A DNA stretch of 64,000 bases from an uncultured Schlesneria sp. (lineage in GTDB: Bacteria > Planctomycetota > Planctomycetia > Planctomycetales > Planctomycetaceae), in NCBI GenBank assembly GCA_903858935.1, contig CAIOKO010000143.1, forward strand, positions 1-64,000, written 5' to 3'. Position 1 is the stretch's first letter; each line of letters opens with the position of its first letter. This document shows, in pieces, positions 55,509 through 64,000 of this stretch. The notes under the pieces are model-generated. The model had not been told where the DNA came from. It saw only the letters and a program-made list of their open reading frames with translations, and did no database searches. The position numbers and the translations under genes were made by a program.

Positions 55509-56459
55509 TCACTTCGCGTACGGACTTTTAAAGCCGTCCGGTTTTACTGCCAGCAAAGACGCATGTACCGTCGGAAGAAGTCGTTCTGCCATATTTCCCA
55601 GAATGAATTCCGTGATTCCGTGATGTCCGTGCGTCCCGATCACAAGCAGGTCGACGCTATTGGCAGTGATGTACTCAGGAATCACTAAATCTGGCGCTCC
55701 ACGCAGATATTCGATTTTTACTCCGTGCGGCAACGTTCGAAAGTCTGTTTGATGAAGTTGATCTTTAAGCTTTTCGTCTGCTGATTGTCGCAGTTTTTCT
55801 TCGGCGTAGGCGAGTTTTTCTTTTGATGCTCCTGCCAGAGTGAGATACCGTAAGTCGGCCAACTCCAGGACATGCAGAACATGTAAACGAGCGCCGATTG
55901 CGCGAGCCACTGTGACAGCGACGCGAATCACGGGCAGATTTGCTGGATCGAGATCTGTAGCAATAGCCACGTCTCGAATTTCTCGCAATTCTGCTGGCTT
56001 AACAATCCACACGGGACAAGCTGAATATAGCATCAATTTGTGAGCAGTGCTGCCAAAAAGAAGTGTTGATGTCCGATGCGACGCTCGGGCTCCAATGATG
56101 ACCAGGTCGTAGGGGCCTTGTGCACTTTCTTTTGATAGCTCGTCCCAGGCCGTACCAAAACGAATAACGCTTTCTGCGGGTATACCACTTTTATTTGAGT
56201 AGTTTACAAGTTTCGTCAGTACGGCGCTCGCGACATCCTCCACCGTCTTCAGGATGTTTTCGTGGTCGTGTTCGATCAGCGACTGGCTTTGAGCTGATAG
56301 TTCCAGCACCGAACAAAAGGTGACTGTTCCGCCCCAAATCGCCGCGAGTTGAAGAGCCTCGTCGACGGCCGCTTGCGTTTCATCACTCAACTCAATCGAT
56401 GCGATTCTGTCTCCATGATGAAGATCAACGCCCACAAGGATGTTTTCAATTCGAGTCAT
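55509..56459 (-). CDS. Tandem universal stress protein (UspA)
   Basis: 316 aa containing two Usp domains: residues about 1-155 and 160-310. Each begins with a hydrophobic strand (NILVGVDLH; DVAIATDLDPAN) and ends with the nucleotide-binding pattern: GARASHRTSTLLFGSTAHKL and GTHGHHGITEFILGNMAERL. ATP binding is likely in both. Cytoplasmic. Preceded by a lipoprotein gene 88 bases upstream on the same strand; no functional link is evident. Confidence 0.93.
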   Translation of the reverse strand: MTRIENILVGVDLHHGDRIASIELSDETQAAVDEALQLAAIWGGTVTFCSVLELSAQSQSLIEHDHENILKTVEDVASAVLTKLVNYSNKSGIPAESVIRFGTAWDELSKESAQGPYDLVIIGARASHRTSTLLFGSTAHKLMLYSACPVWIVKPAELREIRDVAIATDLDPANLPVIRVAVTVARAIGARLHVLHVLELADLRYLTLAGASKEKLAYAEEKLRQSADEKLKDQLHQTDFRTLPHGVKIEYLRGAPDLVIPEYITANSVDLLVIGTHGHHGITEFILGNMAERLLPTVHASLLAVKPDGFKSPYAK

Positions 56460-56547
56460 TTATTTAGGTCCCATTGAGTCATCGTGTCGGAGATTGATCA
56501 ATTCAACCAGCGAATTGAAGCGCGAGCAACCCACGATGAACATGGAT

Positions 56548-57747
56548 CTAATTCTGGCGAAAACCTCCAGATCGAACAACTCGACGTTGATCTTTGCTGC
56601 TAATTTCGTCCTTGAAATTCGATTGCTGAACATGTGGTCGTATACTGGAGGGTGATTTCTGTGGATCATCAACCATCGTAGAAAAAGTACTGAGTGTCTC
56701 TTTGGTTTGCAGAATCGACTGACCATCGGGGAGATCCATAACAAACTCAACTGACCTTTGAATTCGAGAATCCGTAGGAAATCCCGTTCTCCGGTCAAAG
56801 CGACACACACCAGAGCTGTGGCCACCCTTTACAAGTACTTTTAGATCACCATCTGGATTTTGAATCGTGAATGGGTTGGGAGATCCGCTTATCCGACCAG
56901 TTAACAGAACTTCATCGGTATTTGTCGAACGTTCTTTCAAAAAGCACCGAGTGTTTGTCATCATGGGTATCGGTGTCTCGCACGTTTGCGGTTCAAGTTC
57001 CCAGACTGCTCCTGTCTCGAAAGTGATATCAGACTGCGACGAATTTGATTCGTGCGGTATCAGCCCGATGCTGTCGTCGATAAAGGTCGAGATGTATCCT
57101 TCGCCTTTTGTCGACTCCAACTGCCGTTGAAGTATCCCGTGATATTGTGGCGGGACATTTCGCAAACAACGTTGCAAAAAGTCGTTAAAATCAACGACAT
57201 CGATCACCTTGTTATTCGGGCCAATCCAGAACGAGAATCCGTTATTCACAAGACCGGAATAAAGTATCGCTTCGTGAGGGACATGCTCCGCAGGCTGGTC
57301 GGACGAGTAAACAATTCGATTGCCTCGAATATTTTGCTCGTAGCTGATTCGGTGATAACGAGCTGAGATTTGCTTTCGACCATCTTCCAGTACATTGTCA
57401 ATGGCGAGGGACATCGCGATCTCTGCTCGCGAAGCGCTGACATGAACACCCTCTCTGTCCGTCTGGATTAACCGATTTTCTACGGTCTTTGAAAATGGAA
57501 ACCGGTCACCAATTTTTAGACCTGTTCCAGCCGTCTCCTTTTTCGGAGGTGAGCCCGATCGCTTCTCATTTGGAATGGCTTCGATCTCATTTTCATCTTC
57601 CTGCACCGGCTCATCGATCTCCGACAAATCAATGTCCTCATCAGTCGAAGCCGACTGAAAGTAGCTGCATCCTGAATTGAAAAGACACAGTATTGTGACA
57701 CCAAGAATTGTCACAAGCCTCGTCCATCTCAAAGCTGCCAATGACAT
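56548..57747 (-). CDS. Lipoprotein of unknown function (possibly DUF6263-like)
   Basis: 399 aa from ATG 57747 (GAAGG 7 bases upstream). The start has a lipoprotein signal ending in the lipobox LFNSGC (Cys about 27), followed by an acidic stretch (DEDIDLSEIDEP). The body has GLKIGDRFPFSKTVENRLIQTDREGVHVSAS and EIAMSLAIDNVLEDGRKQISARYHRISYEQ, alternating strands like those of DUF6263-type lipoproteins; the match is tentative. Probably outer or inner membrane anchored, facing the periplasm. Same strand as the UspA gene and upstream of it. Confidence 0.7.
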   Translation of the reverse strand: MSLAALRWTRLVTILGVTILCLFNSGCSYFQSASTDEDIDLSEIDEPVQEDENEIEAIPNEKRSGSPPKKETAGTGLKIGDRFPFSKTVENRLIQTDREGVHVSASRAEIAMSLAIDNVLEDGRKQISARYHRISYEQNIRGNRIVYSSDQPAEHVPHEAILYSGLVNNGFSFWIGPNNKVIDVVDFNDFLQRCLRNVPPQYHGILQRQLESTKGEGYISTFIDDSIGLIPHESNSSQSDITFETGAVWELEPQTCETPIPMMTNTRCFLKERSTNTDEVLLTGRISGSPNPFTIQNPDGDLKVLVKGGHSSGVCRFDRRTGFPTDSRIQRSVEFVMDLPDGQSILQTKETLSTFSTMVDDPQKSPSSIRPHVQQSNFKDEISSKDQRRVVRSGGFRQN

Positions 57748-58075
57748 GAAGCAACCTTCCGTGGTGAAATCTATCTTTGAAGATCGCGTGTATCGACGCG
57801 CATGAAAAGCAGGCGGCATTCTTGCCGAGGTCGAAAGATACCAATGGATGATATGCGCGCGAAGACGGATCTTCTTCTAGCGACGCGACAGGTTGGTGTG
57901 TCGGCGCAATTCATAAAGATCAAATTGCTGCTATTTCCTGGTTCTTGCCGCTTGAAGTAGAATCATTCGGAACTTCCAGATCTTCGCGGCAGACTAAATC
58001 TGCTGTTGAGCGACATTACGTTCTTCGGAGCGCAAAAAGATGTGAGGTGTTTTTGAGTATTCACGGTTGGTATTG

Positions 58076-59830
58076 ATGAGTGAACTGTTTCAGCCTTCGC
58101 CGAAAAAAGATAAAAATGAGCCGGGCATTTCGGCCATCGATCCGGATAAACGCGGAACGATTCGAGCGCTGGTGGAAGCTTTCGTATCTTTGTTTGTCGC
58201 AGTCCTCCTGTTCCGAACTTTTGCGGCAGAAGGATATATGATCTCGACAGGATCAATGGCGCCGTGTCTTTTGGGTTATCATAAGCGAGTTGTCTGCCCC
58301 ACGTGCGGTATCACTTTTCCGTTTGGAACGGCATACGATACTGATGAAGATCCCGATACAGACATCACGATTGCTGGTCGAAGTCGCGCGGTCTGCCCGA
58401 ATTGTGGCCAGTCTGGAATTGAGGTTTCAGACGTCCCCCGAAATCATGGGGATCAACTGCTCGTGAACAAACAGGCTTACCTTTATCAATTACCGAAGCG
58501 GTGGGATATCATCGTTTTTCGAAATCCTGGACGCCCGACGGAAGCATATGTGAAACGTCTCGTCGGATTGCCAGGTGAGCGAATTCAGATCGTTGGTGGC
58601 GACATTGTGATCAATGGCCAACTGGCACGCAAGAATTTTGCTGAGCAATTGGCGACACGAATTCTTGTTCACGATCACGACCGCCGTCCTGCCGACGAAG
58701 ATACTTTTCGACTTCATTGGGAAGCAGTTAATTTAGACAATCATGGTGCTGATCGGTCAACATCAGCGTCGTGGACTGGTAAATTGTCCTCGTTCAGCCT
58801 GCATGGCCGTGACGTCAGGCGACCCGACAAAGAGCCGATTGCCTGGGTCGAATACCACCATTGGATTCGCGCAGGCGGGCTACACGATACGTCGGTACCG
58901 CTTTCACATTGGCCTGAAGAGGTCAACTCCGCAGTGATCCCGACCGCTGGCCTGCGGTTTGAGCCGAAGAAAGGTGAGTTTAGCGTTACGGGAGCCTTGC
59001 CAGCGAATGCTGCAAGGAAATTACTTGATTCGACAAATGATGACGTATTTCGCAATGCGGTACTGGAGCTTTACGAAGCTTCACATATTGTCACGATCTC
59101 AGACGAATACGGCTATAATCCGAGCGACGAATCTGGAGCACCAAATGCGGTTCGCGATCTCATGCTTTCAATGAATTTGGAAATGAAGGGTGGCGCAGGC
59201 GAGTTCATCATTGAAATGACTAACGGCGCAATGGTGTTTGACGTTGTGTTTGATGCTGTTCGGCACGAAGTCTATTTGTATGCCGAGCCGCTACCGGAGG
59301 GGATGTCGTTAAACTCAGACTTGATGGGAGCCGGACCAAATTCAGAACCTGTTGCCTCAGCACCACTGCCAAAGAAGTTGATGGGGAAGGGGGGACTAAT
59401 TGAGGTTTCATTGTTCGACAAGCAGATTCTCGTCGCGATGGACGGCAAGGTCGTGATAGCGCCGTGGAAATTCGAAATCCCTTCAGGTGCTCAGGCCCCT
59501 CGAATTCCGGTCCGGTTTGGAGGACGAGGTCTCGACATCAACGTCAGTCGTCTTAAGCTGTATCGAGATGTATATTATACGGATACGCGCAGCCGACACG
59601 CCGTCAATCGTCCATATGAATTAAATGCCGACGAATTCTTCGTGCTCGGTGACAACAGCCCAGTTTCACATGACAGTCGTCGGTGGGAAAACCCGGTCGT
59701 CAATCGATCGCATCTGGTGGGAAAGCCGTTTCTCGTTCATCTCCCTTCAAAACCGGGTAATCTTCGAGTGGGAAATCGCGAATTGCTACTGCGGCTACCA
59801 GACTGGGATCGCATCCGGTTCTTGCGGTAA
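58076..59830 (+). CDS. lepB: Signal peptidase I with zinc-ribbon and large beta-domain insertions
   Basis: 584 aa from ATG 58076 (TTG 58067 is possible), about twice the usual length. TM anchor: VEAFVSLFVAVLLFRTFAAEGY. Catalytic Ser60 is in STGSMAPCL and catalytic Lys160 in AYVKRLVGLPGERI; GDNSPVSHDSR is at about 525-535. Between Ser and Lys lies a four-Cys ribbon (Cys74, Cys77, Cys107, Cys110). Between Lys160 and GDN another ~360 residues are inserted, with LamG-like beta features near the end (IEVSLFDKQILVAMDGKVVI, GGRGLDINVSRLKLY). It should still remove Sec/Tat signal peptides at the periplasmic face. Confidence 0.9.
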   Translation: MSELFQPSPKKDKNEPGISAIDPDKRGTIRALVEAFVSLFVAVLLFRTFAAEGYMISTGSMAPCLLGYHKRVVCPTCGITFPFGTAYDTDEDPDTDITIAGRSRAVCPNCGQSGIEVSDVPRNHGDQLLVNKQAYLYQLPKRWDIIVFRNPGRPTEAYVKRLVGLPGERIQIVGGDIVINGQLARKNFAEQLATRILVHDHDRRPADEDTFRLHWEAVNLDNHGADRSTSASWTGKLSSFSLHGRDVRRPDKEPIAWVEYHHWIRAGGLHDTSVPLSHWPEEVNSAVIPTAGLRFEPKKGEFSVTGALPANAARKLLDSTNDDVFRNAVLELYEASHIVTISDEYGYNPSDESGAPNAVRDLMLSMNLEMKGGAGEFIIEMTNGAMVFDVVFDAVRHEVYLYAEPLPEGMSLNSDLMGAGPNSEPVASAPLPKKLMGKGGLIEVSLFDKQILVAMDGKVVIAPWKFEIPSGAQAPRIPVRFGGRGLDINVSRLKLYRDVYYTDTRSRHAVNRPYELNADEFFVLGDNSPVSHDSRRWENPVVNRSHLVGKPFLVHLPSKPGNLRVGNRELLLRLPDWDRIRFLR

Positions 59831-59946
59831 TCTTCACAGGAAAAAATCGACTCGCAGTTTCTTCCACGCTGGATGGGTTGAACTTCTGGGTTGGCGAGAG
59901 ATGATTCGTGGGGTAATTTTGTTGCTTCAGTTTTCGAGCGTGGAAT

Positions 59947-60939
59947 ATGTTCGACCATCAATCATTATCGACTTCGCGATTATCCGCTGCTTCGAATGAC
60001 GTGGCTTGTGATGAATCTTCTGAGTGCAACGCGGAAGTTTCGACTGTGTCTAATGATCAGCTTCGTTTGGATGGTGCCGGTGAACCATGTCCGACCCCAT
60101 TAGTCTGGCAGGAAATTCGCGAGAAATTTCTGCATGACAGTACTTCATGGGAGCTTTATCATGGGCCGCATCGGCTGACTGGTCACACATGGGGCGAAGG
60201 CCTGCCACTCTATTTCTTAAACAATTTTGCAGCAACAGCTGAGATGTTTTCCCTCACAGCATGGCTTTTAAAAGATCATTTTCGCTGTGTGGTCTTTGAC
60301 ACGGCAGCGTGTGATCGACGGAAAATCATTAGTAAGAGGCCGTTAATTTCTGATTTCGCTGATGATTTATTTGCGATTGCTGATCAACATGGCGACCAAC
60401 AAATATCCGTCTTCGGTGCAGGTTTTGGCGCGGCAGTTGGATTGCAGGCGGCGATCAGCAGTCCGCTACGGATTAAACGACTTGTTTTACAACATGGTTT
60501 CGCTTCCAGACGATTGTCACTGTCTGAACGTCTCCTAATGTCAGTCTGTTTGCGTTCCCGCCAGACGTTAGATCGAATGCCGCAGCGCCGTCGGTTTCAA
60601 GCGGTTAATCATCAGCCATGGTTTCCACCATTCGATCACTCGCGATTTGAATTTCTGGTCGACAGCACAGGATCGCTTTTTTTACAGGATCTGGCCCGGC
60701 AAGCTTGGGCAGTAAATTCCTTCAATGTCGATTCAAGATTAAGCGATATCGATTGCCCGGTTTTGTTGCTGAGAACAGAAGGAGAGGGCCGTATGGCAGC
60801 GCAATCGCAAGAGGTACTCGAACGCCTTCTGAAAAACCAGAGAACAGAATGGATGCATTCTGCTGGTCAGCACCCATGTCTCACCCATCCGCATCGTGTC
60901 GCCAAGCTGATAAAATCATTCTGTTTGTTTGAATCCTAG
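59947..60939 (+). CDS. Alpha/beta-hydrolase-fold protein lacking the nucleophile serine
   Basis: 330 aa. After 45 disordered residues comes an alpha/beta-hydrolase fold: LPLYFLNNFAATAEMFSLTAWLLKDHFRCVVFDT, DDLFAIADQHGDQQISVFGAGFGAAVGLQAAISSP, SDIDCPVLLLRTEGEGR and HSAGQHPCLTHP. At the nucleophile elbow the usual GxSxG reads GAGFG with Gly159 (codon GGT, one base from AGT Ser) in the Ser place. The His of the triad is present. The protein is thus probably not a hydrolase, or is a recent inactive copy; a binding function is possible. Confidence 0.75.
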   Translation: MFDHQSLSTSRLSAASNDVACDESSECNAEVSTVSNDQLRLDGAGEPCPTPLVWQEIREKFLHDSTSWELYHGPHRLTGHTWGEGLPLYFLNNFAATAEMFSLTAWLLKDHFRCVVFDTAACDRRKIISKRPLISDFADDLFAIADQHGDQQISVFGAGFGAAVGLQAAISSPLRIKRLVLQHGFASRRLSLSERLLMSVCLRSRQTLDRMPQRRRFQAVNHQPWFPPFDHSRFEFLVDSTGSLFLQDLARQAWAVNSFNVDSRLSDIDCPVLLLRTEGEGRMAAQSQEVLERLLKNQRTEWMHSAGQHPCLTHPHRVAKLIKSFCLFES

Positions 60940-61094
60940 TGGAAATTTTAACCGCTCACCGAAAAGAAACGTCAGGTGTTTTGTTTCTCCAAAATAGTGA
61001 TCATGGGCTCGATGAGTCTTTTCACAGGATTGTTTCTTAGTAATCACTCGAAATTCGACTCGTAAAATTCCACGCCAAGACGGAGAGGGAAAAA

Positions 61095-61838
61095 ATGTCT
61101 ACGGAACTCCCGTTGCCTCTAGATGTTCTTGCGGTTGGTGCACATCCAGATGATGTCGAGATTGCCGTTGGTGGAACGCTGACAAACCTTGTCAGGCAAG
61201 GATATCGCGTTGGAATTTGCGATCTGACAAATGGTGAACCAACTCCCGCAAGCCCCGGCCCGGCAACGCGACTTGCCGAAGCGGCTGAAGCGGCGCGAAT
61301 TTTGGGTGTCCACATGCGCGAAACGCTGACGCTCCCGAATCGCTGTCTGTTTGACTCATTCGCCTCACGAATCGCACTCGCGCGAGTGATTCGTCGATGG
61401 CGGCCACAAATCGTGATGGGAATTGCCGGCAAAACTCCAATGGCATCCCCAGACCACTGGCAGGCAATGCAGATTACTGACGCAGCTGTCTTTTATAGTC
61501 GACTCTCAAAATGGGACGACGAGTTTGCCGATTTGAAGGTTCACACAGTGAAAAAGCAACTTTGGTATCCGTTGGGACTTTCAACGCTCGATCACCCGGA
61601 AATGACCGGGCGATTTATCGTCGATATTTCGGCTGTACTCGCCGTAAAGCTTGATGCGATCAGAGCCTATGAAACGCAGTTTCCGCCCAGTAAGGATCGA
61701 GTATTTCGACTTGTAGAAAGCCAAAATCGGTTTTATGGTGCGAGCGCAGGGTTTGAAGCCGGCGAAATGTTAATCAGTGCCACAACCTTAGGAATCAGGG
61801 ACCTCATGCAAACACTTTGCCCGAAGGCGACCGAGTAG
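61095..61838 (+). CDS. PIG-L/LmbE family deacetylase (BshB1-like)
   Basis: 247 aa with GGAGAGGG before the ATG. PIG-L zinc deacetylases remove acetyl groups from GlcNAc derivatives. [16 protein letters not shown] carries the zinc-binding His and Asp residues; GEPTPASPG and LTLPNR follow, and [20 protein letters not shown] holds the third zinc ligand region. Length and motifs resemble BshB1 of bacillithiol synthesis, which deacetylates GlcNAc-malate. No bshA or bshC is nearby, so bacillithiol is only a suggestion. Confidence 0.87.
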   Translation: MSTELPLPLDVLAVGAHPDDVEIAVGGTLTNLVRQGYRVGICDLTNGEPTPASPGPATRLAEAAEAARILGVHMRETLTLPNRCLFDSFASRIALARVIRRWRPQIVMGIAGKTPMASPDHWQAMQITDAAVFYSRLSKWDDEFADLKVHTVKKQLWYPLGLSTLDHPEMTGRFIVDISAVLAVKLDAIRAYETQFPPSKDRVFRLVESQNRFYGASAGFEAGEMLISATTLGIRDLMQTLCPKATE

Positions 61839-62003
61839 AGTGAATTCGTGAAATCGTTTTTGCTCAACGCAGGGCTTCCATTCTGTTGCAACGGTCGTAA
61901 ACTCAATGTGACTAAGAATTACATCTCCATCATCGGCGCAATTGGTCGATGAATCTCTGGTAAAAATCACAGATTGACCTTATCGACAGTCAGGTAATGT
62001 ATC

Positions 62004-62741
62004 ATGAAATTGCGAGTCGGCTGGCTGAGCATCGTCGGTAAACGTGAAAATAACGAGGACGCATACTACGTAGACCCGCGCGATCGTTTTTTTCTCGTTG
62101 CAGACGGAATGGGTGGCCAGTCCGCTGGCGAGCGCGCCAGCGGGCTGGCAATGGAGTTCATTCCGAAGAAATTGCAGGACATCGACTTTGAAAAATCATC
62201 GCCGGATCATGCGACAAAAATTATTGACGATGCGATTACTCTGGCGAACTATGAAATAATGGCCTTGGGTGAACTAGATCCAAAACTCAAAAATATGGGG
62301 ACGACAATCACGTTCCTCGTTCAAGTCGCTGGGACGATGTTTGTCGGCGGTGTTGGTGACAGTCGAGTTTACATGTTGCGAAGCAACAGACTTCAGCAAT
62401 TAACGACGGATCATTCACTGACTCAAGCACTCATCGAAGCCGGAACTCTGACGCCCGAAGAGGCCGTTCATCATCGCTACAAGAACGTATTGTATCGGTA
62501 TCTTGGCTGTAAAGAAGGTGGAGCTGGTACCAATCCAAAACAGATTCGCCCCGAGGTAGGAGATCGGTTTCTTATTTGCTCAGACGGCGTAAACGGCGGT
62601 GCCGATGACGCGACGCTTTCTAAAATACTTGCTGGCGGAATTGATCCACAGGTGACGGCGGAAGCGATTGTTCAGGCCGCAACTGATGGTGGGTCTAAAG
62701 ATAATATTACGGGCGTTGTGATCTTCGTAGATGAAGTCTAA
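62004..62741 (+). CDS. PP2C-type Ser/Thr protein phosphatase (PrpC/Stp-like)
   Basis: 245 aa. Metal-binding motifs of PPM/PP2C phosphatases in order: GKRENNEDAYYV, FFLVADGMGGQSAGERAS, NMGTTITFLV, VGGVGDSRVYMLR, DHSLTQALIEAGTLTPEEAVHH, FLICSDGVNG and GSKDNITGVVIF. It dephosphorylates targets of Hanks-type Ser/Thr kinases, such as the large kinase elsewhere in the window; that pairing is only a possibility. The C-terminus is complete and no membrane segment is present. Confidence 0.95.
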   Translation: MKLRVGWLSIVGKRENNEDAYYVDPRDRFFLVADGMGGQSAGERASGLAMEFIPKKLQDIDFEKSSPDHATKIIDDAITLANYEIMALGELDPKLKNMGTTITFLVQVAGTMFVGGVGDSRVYMLRSNRLQQLTTDHSLTQALIEAGTLTPEEAVHHRYKNVLYRYLGCKEGGAGTNPKQIRPEVGDRFLICSDGVNGGADDATLSKILAGGIDPQVTAEAIVQAATDGGSKDNITGVVIFVDEV

Positions 62742-62767
62742 TTTGTTATCTCAGCAGTCCTAAGCTC

Positions 62768-62821
62768 AAATGAGGTAATCACAAACGCCAATGACCAATC
62801 GGTTTTGCGGTCACCTCATTT
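62768..62821. terminator. Possible bidirectional terminator
   Basis: AAATGAGGT (62768-62776) pairs with ACCTCATTT (62813-62821), with further partial pairing inside. It lies between the convergent PP2C gene and the transthyretin-like gene, and overlaps the latter's stop. Confidence 0.4.
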
Positions 62822-64000
62822 TCGATTTCATGTCTACTTCGAACGGGGCTTTTTGGCTGCCGGGCGTCACTTCTTTAATCTGCATTGCAGCTTCCATCCA
62901 TTCAGGTGGAACATCGCTGCGCCCTGTTGGACCGATGTGATCGACCCACACCCGGCATCGGCCAACGGCAACCCCTTCGATTCGATCGGCGGGAATATAC
63001 ATCATCTTGAAATTGCCGTTTGCGTCGGAGACTCCGACTGAGGTGCGGATTCGGTCTCGTTTTTTTCCTTCCATTTGCACCTCTTCCGGCGAGAAGTAAA
63101 TAGTCGCCCCGGGAAGAGGCTGACCATTGAGTTTGATCACTCCACTCACATACCCCATCTTTGGAAGGTAAAGCTTTGTTCCAAACATTCGATCGGCCAT
63201 GAAATACAAAACAAATGTAAGAAGCGTTGCTCCCGCGAGAATCCCCAGGCCTTTCAGGCCAAACTCGCGAAAGAATTCTCCAAAATCAAATCCGGCATTA
63301 GCGTCGATCTCACGTTGATGAGATTCTGCAGCCTGATTGTCTTTGATTGCCTTTTTCATCATCTTCGCGGCCGTCGCCAAGTCCACTTTTTCTGGCTGTG
63401 CTCGCGGGACGGGGGCAGTTGGTGCGCGCCTTGAAATCGGAGCTGGTTCAGGGCGATCTTCTAAATCAATATCTGAATCATCAGAAAGAGAAAGCTCCGG
63501 AATTTCGTCATGGTCATTCGCTCGTGCGATTTCCCGCTCCTGCTTAACAACCGGAGGGTCTGTCACCAGGAACTTCGATGGATCAAACTGCTCAATGACC
63601 GGAGCAGGTGGTCGCGCTGGCTGCGCACTGAAGAATTCTTTGTCCGCTGCGAAAGTTGACTTTTCACTTCGAAATGATTGGGGTGGCGATATTGCCGTCC
63701 GTGCCTTTGAATGATGCGTCAAAACCAGCATGGGAGGACAATCAAGGTCCTCGTCGCCGGAACTTTCAGCATCACCTTCAGTCAACGGATGAGGCACGGC
63801 ATTCGAATTCAGTGAATCAGAAGTTTCGCTTGATTCGTCATCGAGTCGTAGGGGCTTGGAAGGTGCGGAAACTGGTGGCAAGACGGTATTTGACGAGTCG
63901 TCGTTGTCGTCTTGTTCTTTTGCGTGCGCTCGCTGATCTGGAATTTGATCGGTCAAATTACCACGGCCTGAAGTAGCACCATCGGTTGAACTGGTCGTTT
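62811..64000 (-). CDS. Single-pass membrane protein with periplasmic carboxypeptidase-regulatory-like domain (5' end outside window)
   Basis: The frame stays open without an ATG from TGA 62811-62813 to the window edge, so the start lies beyond 64000; a TTG at 63956 would give 381 aa. A long cytoplasmic part (about 240 residues of the visible sequence) is acidic and Pro/Ser/Ala-rich with low complexity. One membrane segment (LGILAGATLLTFVLYFMA) follows, then about 110 residues of transthyretin/CnaB-like fold: GYVSGVIKLNGQPLPGATIYFSPEE and VSDANGNFKMMYIPADR. In planctomycetes such domains are common on secreted proteins. Function unknown; the topology suggests anchoring or signal transfer. Confidence 0.72.
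   Translation of the reverse strand, partial: TTSSTDGATSGRGNLTDQIPDQRAHAKEQDDNDDSSNTVLPPVSAPSKPLRLDDESSETSDSLNSNAVPHPLTEGDAESSGDEDLDCPPMLVLTHHSKARTAISPPQSFRSEKSTFAADKEFFSAQPARPPAPVIEQFDPSKFLVTDPPVVKQEREIARANDHDEIPELSLSDDSDIDLEDRPEPAPISRRAPTAPVPRAQPEKVDLATAAKMMKKAIKDNQAAESHQREIDANAGFDFGEFFREFGLKGLGILAGATLLTFVLYFMADRMFGTKLYLPKMGYVSGVIKLNGQPLPGATIYFSPEEVQMEGKKRDRIRTSVGVSDANGNFKMMYIPADRIEGVAVGRCRVWVDHIGPTGRSDVPPEWMEAAMQIKEVTPGSQKAPFEVDMKSKMR

Noticed and set aside
56548..56655. Plus-strand small frame overlapping the UspA-lipoprotein gap
   Set aside because: No ribosome-binding site and mostly opposite the lipoprotein's C-terminus.
1..64000. Insertion sequences, prophage, integrons or CRISPR arrays
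   Set aside because: No transposase, integrase, phage structural gene or regular spaced repeats were found; the repeats seen are intergenic inverted repeats.

Overview
The window looks like chromosomal DNA of a planctomycete, probably order Planctomycetales (a Schlesneria/Planctopirus-like lineage is a guess). The reasons are the gene families seen: a DUF1501 C-terminus, an ECF sigma factor next to a very large Ser/Thr kinase with TIGR03067-like tail domains, a membrane-anchored squalene-cyclase-like toroid protein, a signal peptidase I with very large insertions, zinc-ribbon membrane proteins, an N,N-dimethylformamidase-like protein, ThuA and HEAT/PQQ-repeat secreted proteins, and short mixed-strand transcription units. 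I see no transposase, integrase, phage gene, CRISPR array or rRNA. Most of the window reads as stable core chromosome.

Layout. 1-3.0 kb: a tightly packed unit (DUF1501 end, isochorismatase-like hydrolase, DJ-1/PfpI protein, CPBP protease). 3.1-7.0 kb: minus-strand DUF1802, tatC and a zinc-ribbon membrane protein. 7.6-12.4 kb: purE-purK (ATGA overlap), then leuS. 12.36-12.63 kb: a complex palindromic repeat filling the gap between leuS and a convergent fumarylacetoacetase-family gene. 13.8-19.3 kb: murG, DUF4149, an orphan HlyD-type protein, and a pair of rRNA methyltransferase genes. 19.8-24.3 kb: the ECF sigma/giant kinase pair. 24.7-27.8 kb: an MFS transporter divergent from a dimethylformamidase-like gene. 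28.1-33.1 kb: polyprenol/phytol-kinase-like protein, ABC ATPase, ABC-2 permease and a cyclase-like toroid protein. 33.1-38.9 kb: two Hsp20 chaperones, PQQ and HEAT proteins, a small secreted protein and an SDR epimerase. 39.2-42.9 kb: sdhCAB. 42.9-48.7 kb: a secreted unknown, GH57 glucanotransferase/amylase, TPR protein and GT39-like transferase. 48.9-52.2 kb: the parB/parS region with tRNA-Pro and a two-domain oxidoreductase-methyltransferase. 52.2-64.0 kb: ThuA, a large anchored protein, UspA, a lipoprotein, signal peptidase I, a pseudo alpha/beta hydrolase, a PIG-L deacetylase, a PP2C phosphatase and a truncated transthyretin-like membrane protein.

Two features stand out. First, parB is followed within 2.3 kb by four perfect copies of the 14-bp parS core GTTTCACGTGAAAC and one degenerate copy, which marks a chromosome-segregation locus and suggests proximity to oriC; no parA is adjacent. 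Second, the gene carrying some of these sites encodes a fusion of a DAO oxidoreductase that resembles the MnmC1 half of E. coli MnmC with a C-terminal methyltransferase of the YtqB/MnmM family. This is most simply read as an independently built counterpart of bifunctional MnmC for wobble-uridine modification in tRNA. Start codons were moved from the longest reading frame wherever a ribosome-binding site, overlap or family alignment argued for it.
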